From Bacteroidota bacterium (lineage in GTDB: Bacteria; Bacteroidota; Bacteroidia; Flavobacteriales; Flavobacteriaceae), in the NCBI GenBank assembly GCA_023437485.1, contig JAEZGB010000091.1, positions 1 to 33,683 on the forward strand: 33,683 nt of DNA, in the 5' to 3' direction. The notes beneath the pieces were generated by a model. The model ran no database searches and was not told where the DNA came from. It was given only the letters and a program-made list of their open reading frames with translations. Of the stretch, positions 1 to 8,081 are shown piece by piece. Each line of letters begins with the position of its first letter. The first letter of the stretch is position 1. The position numbers and the translations under genes were made by a program.

Positions 1-474
1 GAAGGGAATATAGAACTGGCCACTCACCTGAACCTGCGGACCGCGTATAAGTATTACGATATTTCCACGGATTATCTTGGCGGCACCCATGAGCGTCCGC
101 TTCAGTCCAAACACAGGTTTTTCGCCAACCTGGAATACGCCACGCATATTGGCGAGAAAGGCAGGCAGTGGCGCTTTGACACTACCGTAAACTGGATGGG
201 CGAGCAGAGGCTTCCGTCAACCATAGGCAATCCTGCATCGGAGACTTTGCCTGCTTTTGCGCCGTCGTTCTGGCAGGCAAACGCACAGGTAACGCGCACA
301 TTTTCGTCGGTTTTTGAGGTTTATGTAGGGGGCGAAAACATTGGCAACTATCGCCAGGACCGCGCAATATTGGGAAGCCACAACCCGTTTGGGGAAAACT
401 TTGACGCGTCAATGGTTTATGGACCGGTTTTTGGCCAGATGTATTATGCAGGGCTTCGGTACAAAATCAGGTAA
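1..474 (+). CDS. TonB-dependent outer-membrane receptor, C-terminal fragment
   Basis: The reading frame is open from the first base of the window, so the gene begins upstream and only the last 157 residues are visible. The text alternates polar and hydrophobic residues with many aromatics, as in outer-membrane beta-strands (for example NLRTAYKYYDIST, RFFANLEYATHIG, SVFEVYVGGENIGNY). It contains the late barrel motif vYvGgENigNY followed by a long loop with the word NPFGENFDASMVYGPVFG, and ends in a strand GLRYKIR. This pattern is typical of the C-terminal barrel of Bacteroidota TonB-dependent receptors, which import metal chelates, vitamins or glycans across the outer membrane. The substrate cannot be read from the fragment. 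The following small HMA-domain gene suggests a metal, possibly copper, but this is inference. Confidence 0.8.
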   Translation, partial: EGNIELATHLNLRTAYKYYDISTDYLGGTHERPLQSKHRFFANLEYATHIGEKGRQWRFDTTVNWMGEQRLPSTIGNPASETLPAFAPSFWQANAQVTRTFSSVFEVYVGGENIGNYRQDRAILGSHNPFGENFDASMVYGPVFGQMYYAGLRYKIR

Positions 475-546
475 CTGCGCAAAATTTTCCGGCTGTACCA
501 TTAACGAAATTCTATCAACAGATATTAAAATTAAAACAAAAGCGAA

Positions 547-888
547 ATGAGGAACTTATTGATAATCGCGCTGATGCTATTCGGGGTTACCCTTTCGGCG
601 CAAACCAAAAACAAGAATGCGCGCCACGACATTGCAGTGGCAGGAAACTGTGAAATGTGCAAAAAGCGCATCGAAAAAGCTGCCTTTAGCGTATCGGGTG
701 TGAAATCGGCGCAATGGCATGCAGACGATCAGACACTACACATTATCCTGAACGAAGAAAAGTCGTCAACAAAACAAGTCGCCGAAGCCGTTGCCAAATC
801 GGGCCACGATGCCGGGGAAATCAAGGCTTCGGACAAAGATTACCAGGCATTGCACGGCTGTTGCAAGTATGATCGGAAGCAGGAATGA
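547..888 (+). CDS. Secreted heavy-metal-associated (HMA) domain protein
   Basis: This is a 113-residue protein with a signal peptide at residues 1-19 (hydrophobic LLIIALMLFGVTLSA, then Q). The mature part is a single HMA ferredoxin-like fold. The metal-binding loop is GNCEMCKKRIEKA with Cys35 and Cys38, matching the GxCxxC pattern of copper/mercury chaperone domains, and it is followed by the usual GVxxaxwhadxqtlxi strand. A second His-Cys-Cys group (H103, C105, C106) lies near the C terminus and could form another metal ligand set. It sits 72 bp after a TonB-dependent receptor on the same strand, so a periplasmic metal-binding role linked to uptake or detoxification is likely. The exact metal is unknown. 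Confidence 0.8.
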   Translation: MRNLLIIALMLFGVTLSAQTKNKNARHDIAVAGNCEMCKKRIEKAAFSVSGVKSAQWHADDQTLHIILNEEKSSTKQVAEAVAKSGHDAGEIKASDKDYQALHGCCKYDRKQE

Positions 889-945
889 TTTCCGGTTGTA
901 AAGGGTCAATCAGGGGTCAGTTAATAATAATTTAAAGTAGTCTGT

Positions 946-980
946 TTTGATTGTGGGGTCGCCAAAAATTCCTACTTTCA
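946..980 (+). promoter_or_regulatory. Candidate Bacteroidota promoter for the DedA gene
   Basis: TTTG at 946-949 and TACTTTCA at 973-980 are separated by 23 bp. This approximates the Bacteroidota sigma-A consensus (TTTG, about 19-23 bp, TAnnTTTG), with two mismatches in the last three bases of the -7 box. The predicted transcription start lies about 30 bp before the ATG at 1015. Confidence 0.45.
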
Positions 981-1014
981 CGCGCTGAATTATTTAGCGT
1001 AAAAGCCTACTTTA

Positions 1015-1701
1015 ATGAGTGAATTTGACTGGAGTAACCTGATTGACCCTTCTTTTTATATCCATTTTGACATTAACGGGGTCAAGATGGGCCTGATTAT
1101 CGTCCTGTTTATCGTATTTGCCGAGACTGGCCTTTTTGCAGGATTTTTTCTTCCGGGCGACAGCCTTCTCTTTCTTGCGGGCATCTACAACCGCGAACTT
1201 ATTGAAAATGTGCTGTTCATTGACAGCGCTTTGGCCAACGTTACCCTGCTGGCAAGCCTTGTCGCGATTGCCGGTATCTTGGGCAATATGGTTGGGTATT
1301 GGTTTGGGTCTAAAAGCGGATATTACCTTTATAACCGCGAAGATTCATTCTGGTTCAAGAAAAAATACCTTATCCAATCAAAGGAATTTTTTGAAACGCA
1401 CGGCGGACGCGCCATCATCTTTGCCCGCTTCCTTCCCATTTTCCGGACATTTGCACCCATCGTGGCCGGTATCGTGATGATGGAAAAGAAAAAATTCATG
1501 TTCTACAACGTGGTAAGTTCACTCGTGTGGTCTTTCAGCCTCATTTTCGCGGGGCACTACCTGTACGGTTTCCTTCTTGAGAATTACCAGATTGATCTTA
1601 AAGAGCACATCGAACTTATCGTGATTATACTGGTGGTGGTTACCATCTTTCCCGTCATCATGAAATTCAGCAAAAAGGTAGCGACTCCTCCCAACGAATA
1701 A
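1015..1701 (+). CDS. DedA family integral membrane protein
   Basis: The 228-residue protein matches the DedA/SNARE-associated family (VTT domain; usual length 200-230). Visible hallmarks are the re-entrant loop motif ETGLFAGFFLPGDSLLFLAG near residues 37-57, the segment GILGNMVGYWFGSKSG near 90-105, and the second re-entrant motif FARFLPIFRTFAPIVAG near 140-157. Several hydrophobic helices follow and the last spans about 199-216. DedA proteins are inner-membrane proteins; some members flip lipid carriers such as undecaprenyl phosphate or phosphatidylethanolamine and help maintain the proton motive force. It has its own candidate promoter. Its stop codon directly abuts the stop codon of the convergent gene that ends at 1702, with no base between. 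Confidence 0.92.
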   Translation: MSEFDWSNLIDPSFYIHFDINGVKMGLIIVLFIVFAETGLFAGFFLPGDSLLFLAGIYNRELIENVLFIDSALANVTLLASLVAIAGILGNMVGYWFGSKSGYYLYNREDSFWFKKKYLIQSKEFFETHGGRAIIFARFLPIFRTFAPIVAGIVMMEKKKFMFYNVVSSLVWSFSLIFAGHYLYGFLLENYQIDLKEHIELIVIILVVVTIFPVIMKFSKKVATPPNE

Positions 1702-4041
1702 TTACTTCAGGTTGAGCATCTGGGTTTGTGAAACGACGGTCCCGTCTGAGGCAATCCCCCTTATCACCACCATTACCTGATCAAGGCCTGTTGACTGGAT
1801 ATTGAAGGCGAACCTTCCGTTGCTGTCAGTTCCTACGCGGGGAATCCAGTCTAATGTGCCCAATTGCTGGAATCCCGGATCGAGGAACGAATCATATCGC
1901 GGCATGTTGAATTCCCGCGGCCGTTGGAATCCCTTCTCAATTACAAAAGATTGTGATTTGGTTTTTGCCGAAACGGTCTTTGCCCCCATATCGCGGCGGG
2001 TATAAATCCTGATGATACCATTGCTTGCATTCAGGCCACCTCCATAGCCAAATTTGTTTATATAGATTTCGTCAACCTGATTTAACCCCATTCCTTCCAA
2101 TTGCGCAAAATTGGTGAGCGGGGCGTCGTCAATATAAACTGCCGGTTCCAGTGAGGCTGCGAATGATCTTGAAATCCTGGACTTGATGATCACATTTCCT
2201 GCGTTTCGCTCCACGTTGTAACCGTGATTCTGTATAAAACTCAGTACATCTTGGTACGTATTGTACTCGGTATCCGTAATCTTGTAGCCGCGCGCCCAGT
2301 TATTGTTGTACCGAATCAGGTTCGAGAGCTGTTTTTCCTTTTTGACCTGCTGTTGCACTTTGACGTCTTCCAGTTGGACAGCACCGTCGATTTTTGGAAG
2401 TGCGATGTCATCCATCATGTCGGTTGGATTGCATGCGACAGGCGTAAAAGGTTTTACGAACTGACGGTTTGCATTGATAACGCTGTAGGCCATCAGCACC
2501 TTGCTCAGTTTCTCTCCCCTTTCCTGCAATGAAAAGTGCACCGTTGCCGAATCAACCGCGACTACATTTTCAAAAATGACTTCGTTGCGGTCATTGATCT
2601 GCAGCGTTTCATTTAGCCCGAGTTCAATCGAATTTAGCGTAACCCTGGCCGAACTTCGGTCCCTGAGATTGTTGTTGATCGATCCTTTTATGGTTAGGCC
2701 CATGTCAAACGGATGTTTTTCCACTGGCGGATTCCCGTTGATCTGGTCCCAGCCATACTTGGGCTGGTTGCAAAGCAGGCGATTGTCAAGTTCAAACCCG
2801 TTTTTTCTGGAAAAATCATCAACAAGGGGCGCAATGGTTCCTATGTCATGCCTGATAAATGGGTTTGCGAACGCCGATGCGACCATATCAGGCAAGCCGG
2901 TTGCGGATAAAGAGCCGACTGGGAGGATGGAGATGCTGAGTTCGCCGTTCCGAACCGGGGAAACTCCGGTTACCGTGATTGAATCTTTCTTCGCCAGAAC
3001 CGAGAGCTGGAGCTTTCCCGCCGATGGCGCCGGATTGTAAAACATCCTTGAGGCGACGAGTTTGCCTTTTGCGTCAGTAAGGAAAAGCGTGTTTACGCCG
3101 TATGGAAGTTCGGCCGAGGGGATTGCCAGGGTTTGCTCTCCGGCAGCAAGATCGATAGGGCTCCCCGAAGCCAAAGCGCCCTGTTGTACGAAAAGCGTGT
3201 AAGGGCCATTTTTCTTGCCCATTCCGTTGGTGCGCAACCTGATTATTGTCTTTTGCGGGTTTGCATAACTGTTTGCCGACAACGCAACACCATCCAGGCG
3301 GGTCGCGGGGAGGGTCGTGGTTACGGTTTGGCCTTTTCTGGTGAACTTCACGGTGTAGGGTCCCCGCCCGGCAAGTGGGATGTCAAAACGCCCAAAACCC
3401 GATTCGCTGGTGGAAAACCCTGTAACGGAGGTTCCGGCCCCATCCATAACCGTTGCATCCTGGACGCTCACCCCGTTGCCATTGCAATCGCGGACCCAAA
3501 CGCCGATCGTATTGGCAATTCCCTCAACAACCGATCCTCCTTCAGGATGAAGGGTAACCTGCAATTCGCCAGTGGATTTAAGGGGGTTGTAGAATTGCTG
3601 GTCGGCCACATCGATGACGGAGACTTGCGCCATCGTTGACTCGTCCTCAGCAAAATTGTTCATAAAATTGGTATAGGCGTGAATATGGTACAGCCCGCCT
3701 TTAATCTTGTCGCTCAGAGGGAAAAACCCTGTAAAAACACTGCTTTCGGCAAGGATAACCACCTGGTCGATGACCTTGCCATCAAGCCCGCGCAACTGCA
3801 CGTGGACGTTGGTTGTCTGGCCATAGGGGAGGCCCGATTTGAGTTCCGTGATATAGCCTTTAAACCAAATTGTTTCAGTGTTCAGGAAAACCGATTTGTT
3901 GGGATGCAAGTGTATTTTTTCCCGGTCCAATTTAAAATAGGCCGTCGCCGATTCATAGAATTTTAGATGGACATCGGCGTGCTGGCCAATACCGGTCAAC
4001 GCGCAAAACAATGCGATTGCTGCGAGCAGTGATTTTTTCAT
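1702..4041 (-). CDS. Large exported protein with MG2-like N-terminus and a TonB-receptor plug-like C-terminal domain
   Basis: The 779-residue protein starts with a signal peptide (MKKSLLAAIALFCALTGIGQ). Residues about 30-130 resemble the macroglobulin MG2 domain often seen in Bacteroidota envelope proteins (DREKIHLHPNKSVFLNTETIWFKGY, then a GLYHIHAYTNFM strand). The middle is a chain of beta-rich, Ig/CarboxypepD_reg-like modules. Near residues 620-685 is a plug-like domain: AVYIDDAPLTNFAQL, VDEIYINKFGYGGGLNASNG and IIRIYTRR, which match the plug motif ending in NGvIxIxTr. No 22-strand barrel follows; only about 95 residues remain. It is therefore not a transporter by itself. Such barrel-less plug proteins are frequent in Flavobacteriia and their role is unknown. 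It follows the groEL terminator and abuts DedA tail to tail. Confidence 0.72.
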   Translation of the reverse strand: MKKSLLAAIALFCALTGIGQHADVHLKFYESATAYFKLDREKIHLHPNKSVFLNTETIWFKGYITELKSGLPYGQTTNVHVQLRGLDGKVIDQVVILAESSVFTGFFPLSDKIKGGLYHIHAYTNFMNNFAEDESTMAQVSVIDVADQQFYNPLKSTGELQVTLHPEGGSVVEGIANTIGVWVRDCNGNGVSVQDATVMDGAGTSVTGFSTSESGFGRFDIPLAGRGPYTVKFTRKGQTVTTTLPATRLDGVALSANSYANPQKTIIRLRTNGMGKKNGPYTLFVQQGALASGSPIDLAAGEQTLAIPSAELPYGVNTLFLTDAKGKLVASRMFYNPAPSAGKLQLSVLAKKDSITVTGVSPVRNGELSISILPVGSLSATGLPDMVASAFANPFIRHDIGTIAPLVDDFSRKNGFELDNRLLCNQPKYGWDQINGNPPVEKHPFDMGLTIKGSINNNLRDRSSARVTLNSIELGLNETLQINDRNEVIFENVVAVDSATVHFSLQERGEKLSKVLMAYSVINANRQFVKPFTPVACNPTDMMDDIALPKIDGAVQLEDVKVQQQVKKEKQLSNLIRYNNNWARGYKITDTEYNTYQDVLSFIQNHGYNVERNAGNVIIKSRISRSFAASLEPAVYIDDAPLTNFAQLEGMGLNQVDEIYINKFGYGGGLNASNGIIRIYTRRDMGAKTVSAKTKSQSFVIEKGFQRPREFNMPRYDSFLDPGFQQLGTLDWIPRVGTDSNGRFAFNIQSTGLDQVMVVIRGIASDGTVVSQTQMLNLK

Positions 4042-4079
4042 GGAAAAGGTTTGATTCCACGAATATAGAATTAAATTTC

Positions 4080-4110
4080 AAAAAAAACTGCCCGATGAAA
4101 ACCGGGCAGT
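4080..4110 (-). terminator. Rho-independent terminator of groES-groEL
   Basis: On the minus strand the sequence reads ACTGCCCG, an 8-bp perfect stem closing with CGGGCAGT (positions 4110-4103 and 4094-4087), loop of 8 nt, then a run of eight T that overlaps the stem base (4087-4080). It lies 20 bp after the groEL stop codon and separates groEL from the plug-domain gene. Confidence 0.92.
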
Positions 4111-4129
4111 TAATTTGGTAATTGGGAAA

Positions 4130-5764
4130 TTACATCATTCCGGGCATTCCGCCGCCCATTGGCATTCCGCCGCCGGCAGGCGCATCTTCCTTGATGTCAA
4201 CAAGCGCACACTCGGTGGTCAGGATCATACCGGCAACCGAAGCGGCATTTTCCAATGCAACGCGGGTCACTTTTTTAGGATCGATGATACCCGCTCCAAG
4301 CATGTCAACATACTCATCGGTCTTGGCGTTGTAACCAAAATCGCCACTGCCCTCGGCAACTTTCGCCACCACAACCGAGCCTTCAAGACCGGCATTTTCA
4401 ACAATGGTGCGCAGTGGAGCTTCAATGGCGCGTGACACGATTTGGATACCGGTGCTTTCATCGGCATTCTCCGCCGAAATGTCCTTTAACGATTGTTTCG
4501 CACGGAGCAGGGCAACTCCTCCGCCGGCTACAATACCTTCTTCAACGGCGGCACGTGTAGCATGCAGGGCATCGTCAACCCGGTCTTTTTTCTCTTTCAT
4601 TTCCACCTCTGACGCGGCGCCAACGTACAAAACAGCGACTCCACCGGCAAGTTTCGCCAGCCTTTCCTGAAGTTTTTCACGGTCGTAGTCAGAAGTTGTT
4701 GTCTCAATTTGAGCCTTGATCTGGTTTACGCGGTTCTTGATCATATCGGCATCACCGGCACCGCTCACAACGGTGGTGTTGTCCTTGTCAATGCTAACGC
4801 GTTTGGCAGTACCCAACATTTCCATGGTCGCATTTTCAAGGGTGTACCCACGCTCCTCCGAAATCACGGTTCCGCCTGTCAAAATTGCGATGTCCTCAAG
4901 AAGTGCCTTGCGCCGGTCGCCGAAGCCCGGAGCCTTGACCGCGGCAATCTTGAGCGCTCCGCGAAGTTTATTGACCACAAGGGTAGAAAGTGCTTCGCCG
5001 TCAACATCTTCGGCAATGATCAAAAGCGGTTTGCCGGATTGTGCAACCGGCTCAAGTACCGGAAGAAGTTCTTTGAGCGATGATACTTTTTTGTCGTATA
5101 ACAGAATGTATGGATTTTCCAGTTCGGCTTCCATTTTTTCCGGATTGGTCACAAAATAGGGTGACAGGTAACCGCGGTCAAACTGCATTCCTTCAACCAC
5201 GTCAACATAAGTGTCGGTTCCTTTGGCATCTTCAACGGTAATGACGCCCTCAGTGCCCACTTTGGTGAAAGCGGTGGCGATCAGTTCGCCGATCACCTCG
5301 TCGTTATTTGCCGAAATCGCCGCGATTTGCTTGATTTTCTCGCTGTCGCTGCCCACAACCTTTGCCTGGGCGGCCAAATCTGAAACTATTGACTCAACAG
5401 CTTTGTCAATACCGCGCTTCAGGTCCATCGGGTTGGCGCCGGCGGCAACGTTTTTCAATCCTTCCTTCACGATGGCCTGTGCCAGTACAGTGGCAGTGGT
5501 GGTACCATCACCGGCAAGGTCATTAGTTTTTGAGGCAACTTCCTTGACCATTTGCGCGCCCATGTTCTCAAGAGGATCCTTCAGCTCGATTTCCTTTGCC
5601 ACGGTAACACCGTCCTTGGTCACATTTGGACCGCCGAACGATTTCCCGATAATCACGTTGCGCCCTTTTGGGCCCAGGGTTACTTTTACAGCGTTTGCCA
5701 ACGCATCAACACCACGCTTGAGTCCGTCGCGTGCTTCAATATCAAATTTAATGTCTTTAGCCAT
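4130..5764 (-). CDS. groEL: Chaperonin GroEL (60 kDa)
   Basis: The 544-residue protein is full length and typical. It begins MAKDIKFDIEARDGLKRGVDALANAVKVTLGPKGRNV, contains the ATP-binding motif GDGTTTATVLAQAI with the preceding conserved VASKTNDLAGDG, the apical-domain segment with RGYLSPYFVTNPEK, and ends in the Gly-Gly-Met-rich tail GGGMPMGGGMPGMM. It forms the double heptameric ring in the cytoplasm that folds client proteins with GroES and ATP. It is 17 bp downstream of groES, in one transcription unit that ends at the hairpin 4080-4110. No CIRCE operator is visible upstream of the unit. Confidence 0.99.
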   Translation of the reverse strand: MAKDIKFDIEARDGLKRGVDALANAVKVTLGPKGRNVIIGKSFGGPNVTKDGVTVAKEIELKDPLENMGAQMVKEVASKTNDLAGDGTTTATVLAQAIVKEGLKNVAAGANPMDLKRGIDKAVESIVSDLAAQAKVVGSDSEKIKQIAAISANNDEVIGELIATAFTKVGTEGVITVEDAKGTDTYVDVVEGMQFDRGYLSPYFVTNPEKMEAELENPYILLYDKKVSSLKELLPVLEPVAQSGKPLLIIAEDVDGEALSTLVVNKLRGALKIAAVKAPGFGDRRKALLEDIAILTGGTVISEERGYTLENATMEMLGTAKRVSIDKDNTTVVSGAGDADMIKNRVNQIKAQIETTTSDYDREKLQERLAKLAGGVAVLYVGAASEVEMKEKKDRVDDALHATRAAVEEGIVAGGGVALLRAKQSLKDISAENADESTGIQIVSRAIEAPLRTIVENAGLEGSVVVAKVAEGSGDFGYNAKTDEYVDMLGAGIIDPKKVTRVALENAASVAGMILTTECALVDIKEDAPAGGGMPMGGGMPGMM

Positions 5765-5781
5765 TTTGTCTTAAATGTTAG

Positions 5782-6057
5782 TTAGATGATAGCAAAAATG
5801 TCGTCTTCCTTCATGATCAGGTAGTCTTTCCCGTCAAGTTTAAGCTCGGTTCCGGCGTACTTTCCGTACAGGACCGTATCGCCAACCTTAACGGTCATCG
5901 TATGGTCCTTTTTGCCATTGCCCACGGCTACCACAGTACCTTTTTGCGGTTTTTCCTTGGCCGTGTCAGGGATAAAGATGCCGGAAGCAGTTTGCGTCTC
6001 GGCGGCGGCGGGTTCAACCAGGACCCTGTCTGAAAGAGGTTTGATGTTTAATGCCAT
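5782..6057 (-). CDS. groES: Co-chaperonin GroES (10 kDa)
   Basis: The 91-residue protein has the complete GroES fold: the start IKPLSDRVLVEPAAAETQTASGIFIPDTAKEKP contains the mobile loop with the GIFIPDT word that binds GroEL, and KVGDTVLYGKYAGTELKLDGKDYLIMKEDDIFAII is the usual C-terminal half. It caps the GroEL ring. The ATG at 6057 agrees with the family start. It is the first gene of groES-groEL and is separated from secG by a terminator at 6145-6176. The 5' region (6058-6144) has no strong TAnnTTTG box. Confidence 0.98.
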   Translation of the reverse strand: MALNIKPLSDRVLVEPAAAETQTASGIFIPDTAKEKPQKGTVVAVGNGKKDHTMTVKVGDTVLYGKYAGTELKLDGKDYLIMKEDDIFAII

Positions 6058-6144
6058 AGTTAGTTATTTTAATTAAATGATTTTTTTCCGGCGCGCGTTT
6101 TTCAGAAATTGTGCCAGGCGCCGGATGCTGACAAATTTGCAGAA

Positions 6145-6176
6145 ATAAAAAATGCCAGCGTTGTCAGGCTGGCATT
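6145..6176 (-). terminator. Rho-independent terminator after secG
   Basis: On the minus strand, AATGCCAGC and GCTGGCATT form a 9-bp perfect stem (6176-6168 and 6159-6151) with an 8-nt loop, followed by TTTTTTATTT. It ends the regulator-lptE-TPR-secG unit 20 bp after the secG stop and insulates the groESL unit. Confidence 0.9.
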
Positions 6177-6195
6177 CTTCAAATATTTTTGTTTC

Positions 6196-6582
6196 TTATT
6201 GTGCGTTCGGCGTGACAGGCTGTTCCTGAGCCGGAGCGTCAGTCGCGGCAGGAGCGGGTGGTGCAGGAACACCGGTTTCAGTAGCGGTTCCGACGGCAGG
6301 GACGGTTGCGGCGGGCGCGTCGTTCACAAAGCGCGACTCATTGTCATTGAGCGCACCGGTAAATGAAAGGCTTGACAAAAGAATCAGCACAATCAGGATC
6401 GTGGCCAAAGTCCAGGTGCTTTTGTCAAGGAAATCGGTTGTTTTTTGAACGCCTCCGAGCATCTGGCTACCGCCCAGTGTTGAGGACAGGCCTCCTCCTT
6501 TTGGGTTCTGTACCATGATGACGATAATCAGCAGGAAGCAGACAATGGTAATCAAAACTAGGAAAATTGTAAATGTGCTCAT
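6196..6582 (-). CDS. secG: Preprotein translocase subunit SecG
   Basis: The 128-residue protein has the SecG layout: first membrane helix about residues 3-23 (FTIFLVLITIVCFLLIIVIMVQ), the conserved cytoplasmic loop NPKGGGLSSTLGGSQMLGGVQKTTDFLDK, and a second helix about 57-77. The C-terminal 45 residues are rich in Ala, Pro, Thr and Gln (APPAPAATDAPAQEQ), an extension common in Bacteroidota SecG and probably disordered. SecG supports SecYEG during protein export. Its ATG overlaps the stop codon of the TPR gene (ATGA at 6579-6582), which indicates translational coupling. A terminator follows. Confidence 0.96.
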   Translation of the reverse strand: MSTFTIFLVLITIVCFLLIIVIMVQNPKGGGLSSTLGGSQMLGGVQKTTDFLDKSTWTLATILIVLILLSSLSFTGALNDNESRFVNDAPAATVPAVGTATETGVPAPPAPAATDAPAQEQPVTPNAQ

Positions 6583-7547
6583 TGCGTATTGTTTTGTAAA
6601 TTTTTTATTTCCGAAATACGGTCTGCAAAGAAAGAACTTTTTTCCGGATATTTCAAAATTAAAATTTCGTATGCCTGAATGGCCTTGGTATACTTTTTTT
6701 GCTCGAGATAAACCCTGGCAAGAGTTTCGGTCATCAGCGACGAAGTGTCAGGCTGGCTCTCGGGAATTGGCGGGGCAATCCCCTCCTTTTTTACAGGCGG
6801 CATCTTGGGATTGGCCTGGATAAAGCGGTCAATGATGTCGTATTTTTTTGCGATCGGTGGCGCTTCGGGTTGCTCTGCGGGTTCGCGTTCAATGGGTTGC
6901 AATCTTGAAAGCTGAAGCCACTCGCTAAAGGAATGCCGCTCATCTTTTAAAAAATCAAGGGGTTGCCCGATCCCCAATTTTTGTTCGGGGGTTTTAGGCG
7001 CTTCCTCTTTTTTGTCGAATTGCGGAATCTCAAATCCCGAAAGGTCAACGGTCGCGGTGGCCGAATGCATATCTTCGGCGGTAGCCTGGAGTTCAGGTTC
7101 GTGCTCTGCCGAAACGGTTTCAGGTTCAACAATTTCGCCGCTAGGTGTTTCAGAGACTTCGGGTTGGCTGGCCTCGCGAATTGAATTGCGGATGGATTCT
7201 TCCAATTTGTCGGCACGCGCCTGTCGGTAATCCACCTCCTCAAAACCGCGCACCTCGATACCGTACAGTTCGGCTAGTTTTTTCTCGTACAGGCCTTTGT
7301 GGATCGCGGTGAAAGTACTGGAAGTGATAAAGTCAAACAAAACGCTGCGGTCAGTGGTATAGGCCGCGGTAACCTTGAGCGCGTAATTGTACTGGAAGCT
7401 GTTTTGGTTGTAAAGGCCTTTGAGTCTCAGCGCCCTCGCGCTTTGGAAATAGGGAAACTGCGCCAGGATACGGTCAAGCGATTCGGTTTGCCGGTCGGTT
7501 ATCGCGTTCGGCTTATTGAGAAGCGTGGTATATTCGGTTACGTTCAT
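6579..7547 (-). CDS. TPR-containing protein of the lptE-secG operon
   Basis: The 322-residue protein has three visible parts. Residues 1-80 look helical (MNVTEYTTLLNKPNAITDRQ, then ILAQFPYFQSARALRLKGLYNQ, which resembles a TPR-like pair). Residues about 90-255 are acidic and rich in Glu and Pro and likely disordered. Residues about 270-315 form a tetratricopeptide unit (TLARVYLEQKKYTKAIQAYE, then ILKYPEKSSFFADRISEIKNL). No signal peptide is seen, so it is probably cytoplasmic. The gene lies between lptE (TAATG overlap at 7547-7549) and secG (ATGA overlap), so its expression is tied to envelope genes. TPR units usually bind other proteins; no specific function can be given. Confidence 0.82.
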   Translation of the reverse strand: MNVTEYTTLLNKPNAITDRQTESLDRILAQFPYFQSARALRLKGLYNQNSFQYNYALKVTAAYTTDRSVLFDFITSSTFTAIHKGLYEKKLAELYGIEVRGFEEVDYRQARADKLEESIRNSIREASQPEVSETPSGEIVEPETVSAEHEPELQATAEDMHSATATVDLSGFEIPQFDKKEEAPKTPEQKLGIGQPLDFLKDERHSFSEWLQLSRLQPIEREPAEQPEAPPIAKKYDIIDRFIQANPKMPPVKKEGIAPPIPESQPDTSSLMTETLARVYLEQKKYTKAIQAYEILILKYPEKSSFFADRISEIKNLQNNTQ

Positions 7548-8059
7548 TACCAGCGGGCGAGTGATTCGTTAAATATATCCTGTGTGATCCGTTCAAAAAT
7601 CTCGTCCAACGCCGTGGTCAGGCGGCTACCGATAAGTTGTTCGGTCCCGGGATAATCGTGAAAAAAAGAAAAGCGTTTTTCAAAATCGTCTGCCGGCTTG
7701 CGTTTGTTTGAAAACCGCACCATTACAGAGATGGTAAGCCTGTTTTGAGCAGCGCGCTGATCGGCGGTTGCGGTCATCGGGCTGATTCGATAATCAGTGA
7801 TTTCGCCTTCATAGAGCAGGTCGCCGTTTGAATTCACCAGGGTGAGGTTGGTCTGGTTCTGGATCAGGTCCTGCAGCCGCAAGGTAAAAGTGCGCTCAAT
7901 TCCGGGCTCAACCAGTTCCGAAGCATTCTGGAAATAGTTCACCTGGAAAGTGTCGGCGTCAATCTTGCCGGTCCCGGTGAAATTGTACACCGAGCACCCC
8001 GATGCCAGCACGGTAAAAATTGTCAGTATATAATAAGGTATGAATCTGCGTAAAGTCAT
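7547..8059 (-). CDS. lptE: LPS-assembly lipoprotein LptE-like
   Basis: I choose the ATG at 8059 (170 residues) because it places a lipoprotein signal peptide at the N terminus: RRFIPYYILTIFTVLASGC with Cys22 as the lipidated residue. A longer frame opens at 8134 but would overlap the upstream regulator gene and bury the signal peptide. After the lipobox comes SVYNFTGTGKIDADTFQVNYF, the conserved start of Bacteroidota LptE, then RTFTLRLQDLIQNQTNLTLV and the C-terminal ITQDIFNESLARW. LptE plugs the LptD barrel and helps insert lipopolysaccharide into the outer membrane. It follows the regulator gene by 22 bp and overlaps the TPR gene by one base. Confidence 0.88.
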   Translation of the reverse strand: MTLRRFIPYYILTIFTVLASGCSVYNFTGTGKIDADTFQVNYFQNASELVEPGIERTFTLRLQDLIQNQTNLTLVNSNGDLLYEGEITDYRISPMTATADQRAAQNRLTISVMVRFSNKRKPADDFEKRFSFFHDYPGTEQLIGSRLTTALDEIFERITQDIFNESLARW

Positions 8060-8081
8060 TCTCCAAAGATAACGATTCGGC

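Noticed and set aside
2501..3040. 179-codon plus-strand frame opposite the plug-domain gene
   Set aside because: Antisense to a gene with a signal peptide and clear domains; composition is serine-rich random-looking.
6058..6144. CIRCE operator or sigma-54 promoter upstream of groES
   Set aside because: No TTAGCACTC/GAGTGCTAA inverted repeat is present. TGGCAC occurs on the minus strand, but the expected TTGC at the -12 position is missing.
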